Below, in pieces: positions 56,382 through 64,000 of a stretch of 64,000 nt of DNA. Numbering within the stretch: the first letter of the stretch is position 1; each line of letters starts with the position of its first letter. Both the position numbers and the translations under genes were made by a program. A model generated the notes under the pieces. That model saw only the letters and a list, made by a program, of their open reading frames with translations. It was not told the origin of the DNA and searched no databases. The DNA is from Pseudomonadota bacterium (GTDB lineage: Bacteria > Pseudomonadota > Alphaproteobacteria > Sphingomonadales > Sphingomonadaceae): NCBI GenBank assembly GCA_020160755.1, contig JAIUPN010000001.1, forward strand, positions 620,001 through 684,000. The letters are read 5' to 3'.

Positions 56382-58139
56382 ATGTCCCGTTTCTGCCTGA
56401 CGCTCACCGCAGGGCTGTCGATCACGCTCACCGCCGCCTGTTCCCAGCCGGCCAGCCCCGATGTCGCATCGCCATCGTCCGAAACCGGTGCGACCGGGCA
56501 ACGCGCCGAAGCCGCCGAGGCGGATTCGTCGATCGTTGTCACCGCGACACGCATTCCCCGTCCGCAGTACGACACGCCGCTGGCGGTCACCGCGTTCAGC
56601 TCCGACGAGATCGCCGCGCCGCCGCCCTCGCCGAGGGTCGTCACGGGGACTCTCGTTCGTGCGCCGCACCCCGACATCCAGATGCCCTATTATCAGGACG
56701 TCGGCCGCGACAAATTCACCGCGACGCAGGAAAATCCCTTCCGGATCGCGCGCGACGAGCCGGTTTCGACCTTTTCGATCGACGTCGACACCGCGTCCTA
56801 TTCCTTCGTCCGCGCCTCGCTGAACCGCAATGTCCTGCCGCAACCTGCCGCGGTACGGACCGAAGAGCTGATCAACTATTTCCCCTATGACTATGCGGCG
56901 CCGCGCACCACGCAGCAGCCTTTCACATCGAACGTCGCGGTTTTCCCCAGCCCCTGGTCGGCCGGGCGCAAGCTCGTCCGCGTCGGGATCAAGGGATATT
57001 CGGTCGAGCGCGCGGCCCGGTCGCGCGCCAACCTCGTCTTCCTGATCGACACTTCGGGCTCGATGGACGCGCCCAACAAGCTGCCGCTGGTCAAGCAGTC
57101 GCTCGCGCTGCTGCTCGACCAGCTCGACGGCGACGACCGCGTGGCGATCGTGACCTATGCGGGCAGTGCCGGCACCGCGCTCGAACCGACGCCCGCGAGC
57201 CAGAAGGGCAAGATCTTGTCGGTGATCGACCAGCTCGGTGCGGGCGGCGGCACCGCGGGCGCCGAGGGCATCCGTCAGGCCTATGCGCTGGCCGAGCAGA
57301 ATCTCGATCCGAACGGCGTAAACCGCGTTGTGCTGGCGACCGATGGCGACTTCAACGTCGGCATCACCAGCCAGGATGAACTCAAGGGCTATATCGAACG
57401 CCAGCGGGCCAAGGGCATTTTCCTCTCGGTCCTCGGCTTCGGCATGGGCAATTACAACGACGCGCTGATGCAGACGCTGGCACAGAATGGCAACGGCGCC
57501 GCGGCGTATATCGACACGCTGGGCGAAGCGCGCAAAACGCTGGTCACCGAAGCGACCTCGACGCTGTTCCCGATCGCGAAGGACGTGAAGATCCAGGTCG
57601 AATTCAACCCCGCCACGGTCGCCGAATACCGGCTCATCGGCTATGAAACGCGGATGCTCAATCGCGACGACTTCGACAATGACAAGGTCGACGCGGGCGA
57701 TGTCGGGTCGGGTCAGACGGTCACCGCGCTGTACGAGATCGTCCCGGTCGGCGGCGCGCGCACGATGGGCGACCTGCGCTACAGCACCCCCGCGCCGCGT
57801 TCCGGCACCGCCGCATTGTCGAGCGAATATGGCTTTGTGAAGATCCGCTACAAATTGCCGAAATCGGATCGCAGCGAGCTGATCTCGACGCTGATCGACC
57901 GCCGCGTCGAATTCGCGCGCTTTGCCGACGCGCCGCAGGATGCGCGCTTCGCGACCGGGGTCGCGGCCTTTGCCGAACTGCTTCGCGGTGGTCGCCATAA
58001 CGGATCGATGACCTATGACGATGTGCTGACGATCGTCGGCGCATCGCGCGGTTCCGACGATTTCGGCTATCGCAACGAACTGGTGCAGCTGGTGCGCGCC
58101 GCCAAAAGCGCGGGTGCGATGGCCCGGCTGAACCGCTGA
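56382..58139 (+). CDS. VWA-domain lipoprotein (YfbK-like) with TonB-plug-like motif
   Basis: 585 residues from ATG 56382 with site gggagg. Signal peptide and lipobox TAAC (Cys20). Residues 50-77 read SIVVTATRIPRPQYDTPLAV and TAFSSDEI, a close match to the start of TonB-dependent receptor plug domains. The YfbK N-terminal domain follows (NPFRIARDEPVSTFSIDVDT), then the VWA domain with MIDAS DTSGSM and the DUF3520 C-terminus (YGFVKIRYKLPKS). The protein probably lies in the periplasm or at the outer membrane. Between an ECF sigma gene and a TPR gene. Confidence 0.9.
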   Translation: MSRFCLTLTAGLSITLTAACSQPASPDVASPSSETGATGQRAEAAEADSSIVVTATRIPRPQYDTPLAVTAFSSDEIAAPPPSPRVVTGTLVRAPHPDIQMPYYQDVGRDKFTATQENPFRIARDEPVSTFSIDVDTASYSFVRASLNRNVLPQPAAVRTEELINYFPYDYAAPRTTQQPFTSNVAVFPSPWSAGRKLVRVGIKGYSVERAARSRANLVFLIDTSGSMDAPNKLPLVKQSLALLLDQLDGDDRVAIVTYAGSAGTALEPTPASQKGKILSVIDQLGAGGGTAGAEGIRQAYALAEQNLDPNGVNRVVLATDGDFNVGITSQDELKGYIERQRAKGIFLSVLGFGMGNYNDALMQTLAQNGNGAAAYIDTLGEARKTLVTEATSTLFPIAKDVKIQVEFNPATVAEYRLIGYETRMLNRDDFDNDKVDAGDVGSGQTVTALYEIVPVGGARTMGDLRYSTPAPRSGTAALSSEYGFVKIRYKLPKSDRSELISTLIDRRVEFARFADAPQDARFATGVAAFAELLRGGRHNGSMTYDDVLTIVGASRGSDDFGYRNELVQLVRAAKSAGAMARLNR

Positions 58140-58248
58140 ACCGGCGCGGCGGGACGGCGGCGTGCTGACAGCGCGCGGCCGCCCCCCCGCCGAATGGCGC
58201 GGAACATCATCGTGCCATTCGACCGGCCCGATTTTGTGCGTATAAGAC

Positions 58249-59355
58249 ATGCCGATGCCCGACGACGATATCATGGCCGCGCTGCCGCATCCGCCTCCGC
58301 CCTCGCCCAAGCGCCGTGATGCGGCGATCGGCGAAGCGATGGCGCGTTTCGGCGGCGCCGGTCAGGCATCGCCCGACCGTATGACGCAGCCCGCGGCGCG
58401 GCCCGCCGGCTGGTGGGCGAAAGCCCGCCGCCCGCAGGCGACCGCGCTCGCCACCGCCGCACTGGTCGCCGCAATCGGTCTTCCCGTCGCGTGGACGATC
58501 GACTTCCGGCCCGACGCCCCGGCCGAACAGGCCGCCCCTGCCGTCGCCGCTCCGCGCGATATGGTACCGCCCGCCACCGCCGAAGCGACCGCCCCAACCG
58601 ATACCGCGACGGCGCCTTCGCCTTCGCCCGCCGACACCAGCATGGTTTCGACACCCGGCGCTCCCCCCAAGGCCGACGCCGCACCCGCGCCCGCGCCCGG
58701 TCATGTGGAGCCCGCCCGGCTCGCGCAGGCCGCGCCGCCGCCATCGCCCATGGTCGCCGGACGCGCGGTCCGGTCCGACGACGAACTGGTGGTGACCGGC
58801 TCACGCGTCTCGCGCCCCGCGCTCGAACAGGCCTCCCCCGTTGCCGCCTTCTCGGCCGAAGAGGCGCCGCGCGACGCGGCCGGATCGATCGTCGTCACCG
58901 GCGCCAGGATTGCGCCGCGGGGCAAGCCGCCGCGCGGCGACTGGAATGCCTGCACCGTCAACGACCCCAGCCAGACGCTGACGCGATGCCGGAAGATGGC
59001 GAACACGGGCGCAAAGGATGCCCGGAGCCGCGCCGACACCCATCTCGCCGACGGCCTGAAGCAGGCATGGGCCGGCAATCTCGACGAAGCGATCGCCGCA
59101 TTCGATCGCGCGATCGCCGTCGCGCCCGATCTGTCGGTCGCCTATCTCAACCGCGGCATCGCCTATGACCGTCAGGGCGACCGCGCACGCGCGATCGCCG
59201 ACCTCGATCAGGCGGTGAAATATGCCCCTAAATCGGCGCGCGCTTATTATAACCGCAGCCTCATCCTGCGCGAGAATGGCGACGCTCGACGCGCGAACGC
59301 CGATGAAAACCGCGCGATCAACCTCGACCCGCGATATCAGAAAATATTGCGCTAG
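58249..59355 (+). CDS. Membrane-anchored TPR protein with TonB-plug-like motifs, possible anti-sigma role
   Basis: 368 residues. A cytoplasmic N-terminus of about 60 residues (DDDIMAALPHPPPPSPKRRD), one membrane helix (64-83, ATALATAALVAAIGLPVAW) and a long Pro/Ala-rich periplasmic linker follow. Two plug-like segments are present: ELVVTGSRVSRPALEQASPV with AAFSAEEA (180-205) and SIVVTGARIAPRG (213-225). A Cys pair (235 and 247) and TPR repeats (from about 264, AIAAFDRAIAVAPDLSVAYL) end it. The topology fits an anti-sigma factor, but no zinc motif is seen. No start alternative matters except ATG 58255. Confidence 0.8.
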   Translation: MPMPDDDIMAALPHPPPPSPKRRDAAIGEAMARFGGAGQASPDRMTQPAARPAGWWAKARRPQATALATAALVAAIGLPVAWTIDFRPDAPAEQAAPAVAAPRDMVPPATAEATAPTDTATAPSPSPADTSMVSTPGAPPKADAAPAPAPGHVEPARLAQAAPPPSPMVAGRAVRSDDELVVTGSRVSRPALEQASPVAAFSAEEAPRDAAGSIVVTGARIAPRGKPPRGDWNACTVNDPSQTLTRCRKMANTGAKDARSRADTHLADGLKQAWAGNLDEAIAAFDRAIAVAPDLSVAYLNRGIAYDRQGDRARAIADLDQAVKYAPKSARAYYNRSLILRENGDARRANADENRAINLDPRYQKILR

Positions 59356-59385
59356 CCCCGCGGGCTTGCGACGTTTCAGGGTGGG

Positions 59386-59470
59386 TGGTGCCCCTGGCCG
59401 GACTCGAACCAGCACTCCTTGCGGAACCGCATTTTGAGTGCGGCGCGTCTACCAATTTCACCACAGGGGC
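59386..59470 (-). tRNA. tRNA-Leu (anticodon CAA)
   Basis: Minus-strand cloverleaf with acceptor GCCCCTG/CAGGGGC, long variable arm as in class II tRNAs, anticodon stem CCGCA/TGCGG with loop CTCAAAA (anticodon CAA, reads UUG), T arm GGTTCGAGTCC and encoded CCA. 85 nt. Confidence 0.95.
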
Positions 59471-59544
59471 ACATAATCACAGGCGCGAAAAGCGCGGCGC
59501 ATCCCCTAAAGCGAAGCGCCGCATTTTGCCAAGCTATTTCTTCG

Positions 59545-60210
59545 TCAGCCGGGCTTTACGGCGCTGTAGAGCGAGATCGAACCTGTCGGCGTAGGGATCA
59601 CCGCCCGTTCGGCGACATCCTCGAAGCCCGCGTCTTCCATCAGTCCGGGCAAACAGCCCTTCGCATTGGGCTCGGTCAGATCGAAGCCGTCGATCATCTG
59701 CACCTGACGGAACAGGAGGCGCATCAGGAAGGAGCGCTGCTCGCCATAATCGGCGATGAACATTTGCCCGCCGGGCCGAAGCAGTCGCCATTTCTGGCGA
59801 AGGATCGATGATTTCACAGCGACCGGGCACTGATGGAGCACGAGGCTGGACGTGATGCGATCGCACCCGGCGAGATGCGGAATGTCGTCGAGTGCATCAC
59901 CCATTGCATGGACCCAGTCGACCGGCGCCGCCGCGGCCTTTGCCCGAGCGATCGCCAGCACGGCGGGGTCGGGATCGACGCCGGTGACAAGTGCGCCGGG
60001 CGCCTTCTGCCAGAGCGCGATCGCCAGCGTACCGGTTCCGCAGCCGATATCGACGATCCGCTCACCGGGCTGCGGGTCGATCAGCTCGACCAACGCGCTG
60101 CGCCACCGCCTTTCGCGGGTCATCAAGGCGATGACCCGATCGTAGCGATCGATATTGCCAGCCCTGCCGAGCGCGGGCACGAAATCATTCGATGTCGTCG
60201 TCATGGCCAT
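59545..60210 (-). CDS. Class I SAM-dependent methyltransferase
   Basis: 221 residues. SAM-binding motif I is VDIGCGTGTLAIAL, then VTGVDPDPAVLAIARAK, and motif II/III TSSLVLHQCPVAVKSSILRQ and KWRLLRPGGQMFIADYG. UbiE/Methyltransf_11-like by sequence style; substrate unknown. Next to an AraC regulator on the same strand, 52 bases downstream of it, so the two may work together. Confidence 0.88.
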   Translation of the reverse strand: MAMTTTSNDFVPALGRAGNIDRYDRVIALMTRERRWRSALVELIDPQPGERIVDIGCGTGTLAIALWQKAPGALVTGVDPDPAVLAIARAKAAAAPVDWVHAMGDALDDIPHLAGCDRITSSLVLHQCPVAVKSSILRQKWRLLRPGGQMFIADYGEQRSFLMRLLFRQVQMIDGFDLTEPNAKGCLPGLMEDAGFEDVAERAVIPTPTGSISLYSAVKPG

Positions 60211-60262
60211 GGTCTAACGGCACACGGCGAGCGGCGATTGAACGAAGCGGCTGCGGATATCG

Positions 60263-60865
60263 CTAGAAGGCGTCGCCTGCCCGGATCCCGAACATTCGCT
60301 TGATCGTGCGCGCCAGATGCGCGGCGTCGGCGAAGCCCGCGCCATGTGCCGCGCCGGTCAGCCCCTCGCCAGCCTGCAGCGCCATGATCGCCACACGCAG
60401 GCGCCGCCACAGCACATAGCGCCGGAAGGGCGCGCCGATCTCGGCGGCAAAAAGATGGCGCAGGCGCCCTTCGGACAGGCCGGTCGGCCCGGCGATATCT
60501 GCCAGCCGGACAACGCCATCGGCGAGGCGCGCGTCGAGCGACGCAGCCGCCAGCGCAATCCTCGGATCGATCGACCGCTGTCCCGGCCGGTCGATCCAGT
60601 CGCGCCAGAAGCCCTGCTCGATCCAGCCCGGCGGAAGGGCGGCGCTTATGCGTTCACGCAAGGGCGGCGACGGCGGCATCCGTCCGGTCGGTTCGACGAA
60701 AAATATCTCGGCCTGCCCGCATGCCTCCAGCCGGTGCGCGACATTCGGCTCGATGAGCAGGCAGCACCCTTTGGCGACGCGCCCGTCGGCATAGCGGACC
60801 ACTGCGGGCGCCGGCGCAAACACGGCCTGTGCGGCGAAATGACGGTGCAGCACGGAATCGCCCAC
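60263..60865 (-). CDS. AraC-family transcriptional regulator
   Basis: 200 residues from GTG 60865. A cupin-like N-terminal part (SVLHRHFAAQAVFAPAPAVV) is followed by the C-terminal helix-turn-helix pair (VVRLADIAGPTGLSEGRLRH, FRRYVLWRRLRVAIMALQAG and AAHGAGFADAAHLARTIKRM). In-frame host-like sequence (HLAIDDFVACWTGSVGD) continues about 25 codons upstream without a canonical start, so the real start may lie further 5' with an unusual codon. Ligand unknown. Confidence 0.82.
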   Translation of the reverse strand: MGDSVLHRHFAAQAVFAPAPAVVRYADGRVAKGCCLLIEPNVAHRLEACGQAEIFFVEPTGRMPPSPPLRERISAALPPGWIEQGFWRDWIDRPGQRSIDPRIALAAASLDARLADGVVRLADIAGPTGLSEGRLRHLFAAEIGAPFRRYVLWRRLRVAIMALQAGEGLTGAAHGAGFADAAHLARTIKRMFGIRAGDAF

Positions 60866-60942
60866 CGACCCGGTCCAGCACGCGACAAAATCGTCGATCG
60901 CAAGATGTCCGGCCCAGTTGGTCGCGGCGAGTCCTTCGCGAA

Positions 60943-62394
60943 CTATTTCTTGAGCTCTTTCGCCAGCGTCTTCGCCGTCGCCTTGCCATAAGGCGGCTTG
61001 AAACCCGCGAGCCCCGCGACGTCGAGCTTCGGCTGGCGATAGACGGCGCGCGCGTGGCTGAAGGTGCGAAAGCCATCGATCCCGTGATAATTGCCCATCC
61101 CCGACGGACCGACGCCGCCGAAGGGCAGATCCTCCATCGCATTGTGGAACAGCACGTCGTTGACCGTCACGCCGCCCGAGATCGTCCGCGTGAGCACGCG
61201 ATCCTCCTCGCTCTTGTCCTGCCCGAAATAATAGAGGCCGAGCGGACGGTCGTTCGCGTTCACATAATCGATCGCCTCGTCGATATTCCTGTACGTCTTC
61301 ACGGGCAGGATCGGACCGAAGATTTCGTCCTGCATCACCTTCATATCGTCGGTCGGATTGCGCACGATATGAAGCGGCATCTTGTGGCCGTTCGAGCTCG
61401 CGAAATCCTCGCCGCCGGGGTTGACCTCGATCACCTCGGCGCCCTTCTCGCGCGCGTCGGCGAGATAGGATTGCAGGCGGTCGTAATTGCGCGTGTTCAC
61501 CACCGACGTATAATCGTCGTTGGCCAGCAGCGTCGGGTAAAGCGCCGCCGCGCCCTTCGTCACGCTGTCGATCACCTCGGCTTCCTGATCGGCGGCGACG
61601 AGCAGGTAATCGGGCGCGAGGCAGATTTGTCCCGCGTTCATCATCTTGCCGAGCGCGACGCGCTGGCCGACCAGATCCTTGTTCGCGCTGCGCCCGATGA
61701 AGGTCGGCGACTTGCCGCCGAGTTCGAGCGTAACGGGAACGAGGTTATCGGCGGCGGCGCGCATGATATGCTTGCCCACGCTGGTGGCACCCGTGAAGAT
61801 CATATGGTCGAAGGCAAGTTTCGAGAAGGCCACACCGACGTCGGCGTCGCCGGTGAACACCGCCATCTCGCTCTCGTCGAAATAATCGGGCACGAGCCGC
61901 GCCATCAGTGCCGAAACATTTTCGGTGAACTCGCTCGGCTTGATCATCGCGCGGTTGCCCGCCGCGAGGATGCCCGCCATCGGCACGAACACCATGCCGA
62001 CGGGGAAATTCCACGGGCTCACGACGCCAACGACGCCCTTCGGCTGATAGACCACCTCGGCCTTCGCACCGAGCAGCCCGAGCGGGAAGGTCGGCTTGCG
62101 CTTCTCGCCCTTCGACCAGGCCGCCATATGTTTCTTCGCATGTTTGAGCGCGCTCACCGACGGCATGATGTCGGTCATCAGTGTCTGTTCGCGGCTGCGG
62201 TGACCGAAATCCTCGCTCACCGCCTTCGCGAAATCCTCGGCATTGTCGATGAGCAGCGCGATCGCGCGGTCGATGCGGTCGGTGCGCACCGCAAGGCTTT
62301 CGGGCATCGCGGCGGTAAAGCTGGCCTTCTGCGCCGCGAGTATCTCGTGCATCCGCGCGGTTTCGCCCGCAACATCCTTGATCGCCGTAGCCAT
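60943..62394 (-). CDS. calB: Coniferyl aldehyde dehydrogenase
   Basis: 483 residues from ATG 62394. Aldehyde dehydrogenase fold: SPWNFPVGMVFVPMAGILAA, KPSEFTENVSALM, FTGATSVGKHIMRAAA, ELGGKSPTFIGRS with catalytic Glu, and NAGQICLAPDYLL with catalytic Cys. The 'GVVSPWNFP', 'CLAPDY' and length match the coniferyl aldehyde dehydrogenase group, which oxidises aromatic or medium-chain aldehydes. Substrate is inferred from the family. Its 3' end is close to the start region of the AraC gene. Confidence 0.88.
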   Translation of the reverse strand: MATAIKDVAGETARMHEILAAQKASFTAAMPESLAVRTDRIDRAIALLIDNAEDFAKAVSEDFGHRSREQTLMTDIMPSVSALKHAKKHMAAWSKGEKRKPTFPLGLLGAKAEVVYQPKGVVGVVSPWNFPVGMVFVPMAGILAAGNRAMIKPSEFTENVSALMARLVPDYFDESEMAVFTGDADVGVAFSKLAFDHMIFTGATSVGKHIMRAAADNLVPVTLELGGKSPTFIGRSANKDLVGQRVALGKMMNAGQICLAPDYLLVAADQEAEVIDSVTKGAAALYPTLLANDDYTSVVNTRNYDRLQSYLADAREKGAEVIEVNPGGEDFASSNGHKMPLHIVRNPTDDMKVMQDEIFGPILPVKTYRNIDEAIDYVNANDRPLGLYYFGQDKSEEDRVLTRTISGGVTVNDVLFHNAMEDLPFGGVGPSGMGNYHGIDGFRTFSHARAVYRQPKLDVAGLAGFKPPYGKATAKTLAKELKK

Positions 62395-62554
62395 AACCCG
62401 TCTCCCCTGCCGTTTTGCGGCGGCCGTTTTTTCACGCCGCGCGGCGGGTTGCAAGTTGAAACCGGCCACCCATCTCTTCCCTGCCCCTTTCGCAAGTGCA
62501 GCAAAACCGCTAAGCGACCCGCCGACGTATCTTTCCCCACCGGAGTCTCTCGAT

Positions 62555-63742
62555 ATGACCGCCACCGATCCCGTCGTTTTCCTCTCCTATGCACGCACCC
62601 CGATGGGCAGCATGCAGGGCAGCCTGTCGGACGCGAGCGCGACCGATCTCGGCGCGACCGCGGTCAAGGCGGCGGTCGAACGCGCGGGCGTGTCGGGCGA
62701 CGATATTGAACGCATCTATATGGGCTGCGTACTCCCCGCCGGCCTCGGTCAGGCACCGGCGCGTCAGGCCGCGATCAAGGCGGGCCTGCCCAAGTCGGTG
62801 CAGGCGACGACCGTGAACAAGGTTTGCGGTTCGGGCATGCAGACGGTGATCATGGGCGCCGAAGCGCTCGCCGCGGGCAGCGTCGATCTGATCGTCGCGG
62901 GCGGCATGGAATCGATGACCAACGCCCCCTATCTGCTCAAGAAGCATCGCGGCGGCGCGCGCATCGGCCACGACACCGCCTATGACCATATGTTCCTCGA
63001 CGGGCTCGAAGACGCCTATGAGGCAGGCCGTGCGATGGGCACCTTTGCGCAGGATACCGCCGACGCGTACCAGCTCAGCCGCCAGTCGCAGGACGAGTAC
63101 ACACTCGAATCGCTGAGCCGCGCGAAGAGCGCGATCGCCGACGGCGCCTTCGCCAATGAGATCGCGCCGGTGACGATTGCTGGCCGCAAGGGCGATGTCA
63201 TCGTCGACACCGACGAAGCGCCGGGCAAGGCAATGCCCGACAAGATCCCGACGCTGAAGCCCGCCTTTGCCAAGGACGGCACGATTACGGCTGCGACGAG
63301 TTCGTCGATTTCGGACGGCGCCGCCGCAGTGGTGCTGAGCCGCCAGTCGGTCGCCGAGGCGAAGGGCGCCAAGCCGGTGGCGAAGCTCGTCGCGCACGCC
63401 GCGCACGCACAGGAGCCGAAGGACTTCACCGTCGCCCCCGTCGGCGCGATCAACAAGGTGCTGGCGAAGGCCGGCTGGAGCATCGCCGACGTCGACCTGT
63501 TCGAAGTCAATGAAGCCTTTGCCTGCGTCGCGATGTTCGCGATGCACGACCTCGGCATTCCGCACGAAAAGATCAATGTCCACGGCGGCGCGACCGCGCT
63601 CGGTCACCCGATCGGCGCCAGTGGCACGCGCATCATCACGACGCTGATCGCGGCGCTCCAGCGCCACGGCAAGACGCGCGGCATCGCGAGCCTCTGCATC
63701 GGCGGCGGCGAAGCGACCGCGGTCGCTGTCGAACTGGTCTGA
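62555..63742 (+). CDS. Acetyl-CoA acetyltransferase (thiolase)
   Basis: 395 residues from ATG 62555. Thiolase signatures: nucleophilic Cys in VNKVCGSGMQTVIMGAEAL, NEAFACVAMFAMHDLG, His in GGATALGHPIGASGTRI and Cys in SLCIGGGEATAVAVELV. It condenses or cleaves acetoacetyl-CoA (beta-oxidation, or PHB synthesis if phaB is elsewhere). Divergent from the aldehyde dehydrogenase gene and followed by a terminator. Confidence 0.95.
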   Translation: MTATDPVVFLSYARTPMGSMQGSLSDASATDLGATAVKAAVERAGVSGDDIERIYMGCVLPAGLGQAPARQAAIKAGLPKSVQATTVNKVCGSGMQTVIMGAEALAAGSVDLIVAGGMESMTNAPYLLKKHRGGARIGHDTAYDHMFLDGLEDAYEAGRAMGTFAQDTADAYQLSRQSQDEYTLESLSRAKSAIADGAFANEIAPVTIAGRKGDVIVDTDEAPGKAMPDKIPTLKPAFAKDGTITAATSSSISDGAAAVVLSRQSVAEAKGAKPVAKLVAHAAHAQEPKDFTVAPVGAINKVLAKAGWSIADVDLFEVNEAFACVAMFAMHDLGIPHEKINVHGGATALGHPIGASGTRIITTLIAALQRHGKTRGIASLCIGGGEATAVAVELV

Positions 63743-63766
63743 GGTCCCGATCTTAGAAAAGTTGCA

Positions 63767-63796
63767 CGGCGCCGTCGCAAGACGGCGCCGTTTCGT
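63767..63796 (+). terminator. Rho-independent terminator after thiolase
   Basis: A 10-bp perfect stem (cggcgccgtc / gacggcgccg) with loop gcaa is followed by tttcgtcg, 24 bases after the stop codon. Confidence 0.85.
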
Positions 63797-63934
63797 CGTC
63801 CTGTGACGACAAATTGCGACACTAATGTCCTGAAAATAAACGGCGCATTCCGTTTCCGTTCAAACGGCTCCGCCTATTCCATCCTTGTCATCGGGCAGAT
63901 CCCCTCCCCCTGACCGATTGAAAGGAATGGCATC

Positions 63935-64000
63935 ATGAAGAGCAAATTTCTCACCGCCGGCCTGATCGCCGCGATGATGGTCCCTGCCGTGGCGCAGGCA
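63935..64000 (+). CDS. Secreted protein, 5' end only (runs off window)
   Basis: Only 22 codons lie in the window: ATG 63935 with site aaaggaatgg, encoding a typical signal peptide (MKSKFLTAGLIAAMMVPAVA, then QA). The rest is beyond the window and no function can be given. The region upstream (63800-63930) has no gene. Confidence 0.65.
   Translation, partial: MKSKFLTAGLIAAMMVPAVAQA

Overview
The window looks like a chromosomal segment of an alphaproteobacterium of the order Sphingomonadales, most like Sphingopyxis/Sphingomonas. The base composition is GC-rich. The gene content fits that order: DUF2794 next to cysE, DUF4170, an E1-beta subunit with a fused lipoyl domain, an NDUFS4-like complex I subunit, an SRP RNA beside dnaX, and many TonB-plug-like 'VVTGxR' motifs. 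The genus is inferred from gene style, not from a marker comparison.

Layout. 1-4.5 kb: the 3' part of uvrA, a secreted protein, a membrane protein, an ABM monooxygenase and a clearly AT-richer three-gene island. 4.6-10.7 kb: the phosphate operon pstSCAB-phoU-phoB, preceded by two oppositely oriented Pho boxes. 10.8-13.5 kb: an SMR exporter with an ACGA-loop hairpin leader, a frameshifted CPBP gene and an OprO/OprP-type porin with its own Pho box. 13.7-17.5 kb: an SDR, membrane proteins, DUF2794 and serine acetyltransferase. 17.6-22.6 kb: central carbon metabolism and division (squalene/phytoene-synthase-like, pdhB, pdhA, ftsB, eno). 22.7-25.1 kb: a DUF883/holin-like stress cluster, DUF4170 and the complex I subunit. 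25.2-33.1 kb: hrpB, DUF1801, a polyprenyl diphosphate synthase, chorismate mutase, GST, a PhoPQ-like two-component system and a PepSY protein. 33.2-39 kb: a degraded oxygenase gene, tRNA-Val, HU, lon, ybaB-dnaX and the SRP RNA. 39-41.3 kb: a cysteine desulfurase-ferredoxin-class A beta-lactamase operon with 1-nt overlaps.

41.4-47.5 kb: a hydrolase, a tiny membrane protein, rpiB-glyA-(small ORF)-nrdR-trmJ, two related small secreted cysteine proteins, a second chorismate mutase and rpsD. 47.5-55.3 kb: an S9 peptidase, an M28 peptidase, the agmatine-to-putrescine genes aguA and aguB with a TonB-C-like gene between them, a nitrobindin-like protein and a double PilZ protein. 55.7-59.4 kb: an ECF sigma factor, a VWA lipoprotein and a membrane-anchored TPR protein. 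The last two carry TonB-receptor-plug-like motifs although neither is a receptor. 59.4-64 kb: tRNA-Leu, a methyltransferase, an AraC regulator, coniferyl aldehyde dehydrogenase, a thiolase and the start of a secreted protein.

The best candidates for something undescribed are the sigma/VWA/TPR module, the AT-rich island that may be under Pho control, and the beta-lactamase with a carbapenemase-type cysteine pair in an Fe-S operon. No CRISPR array, insertion sequence, integrase or prophage was seen.
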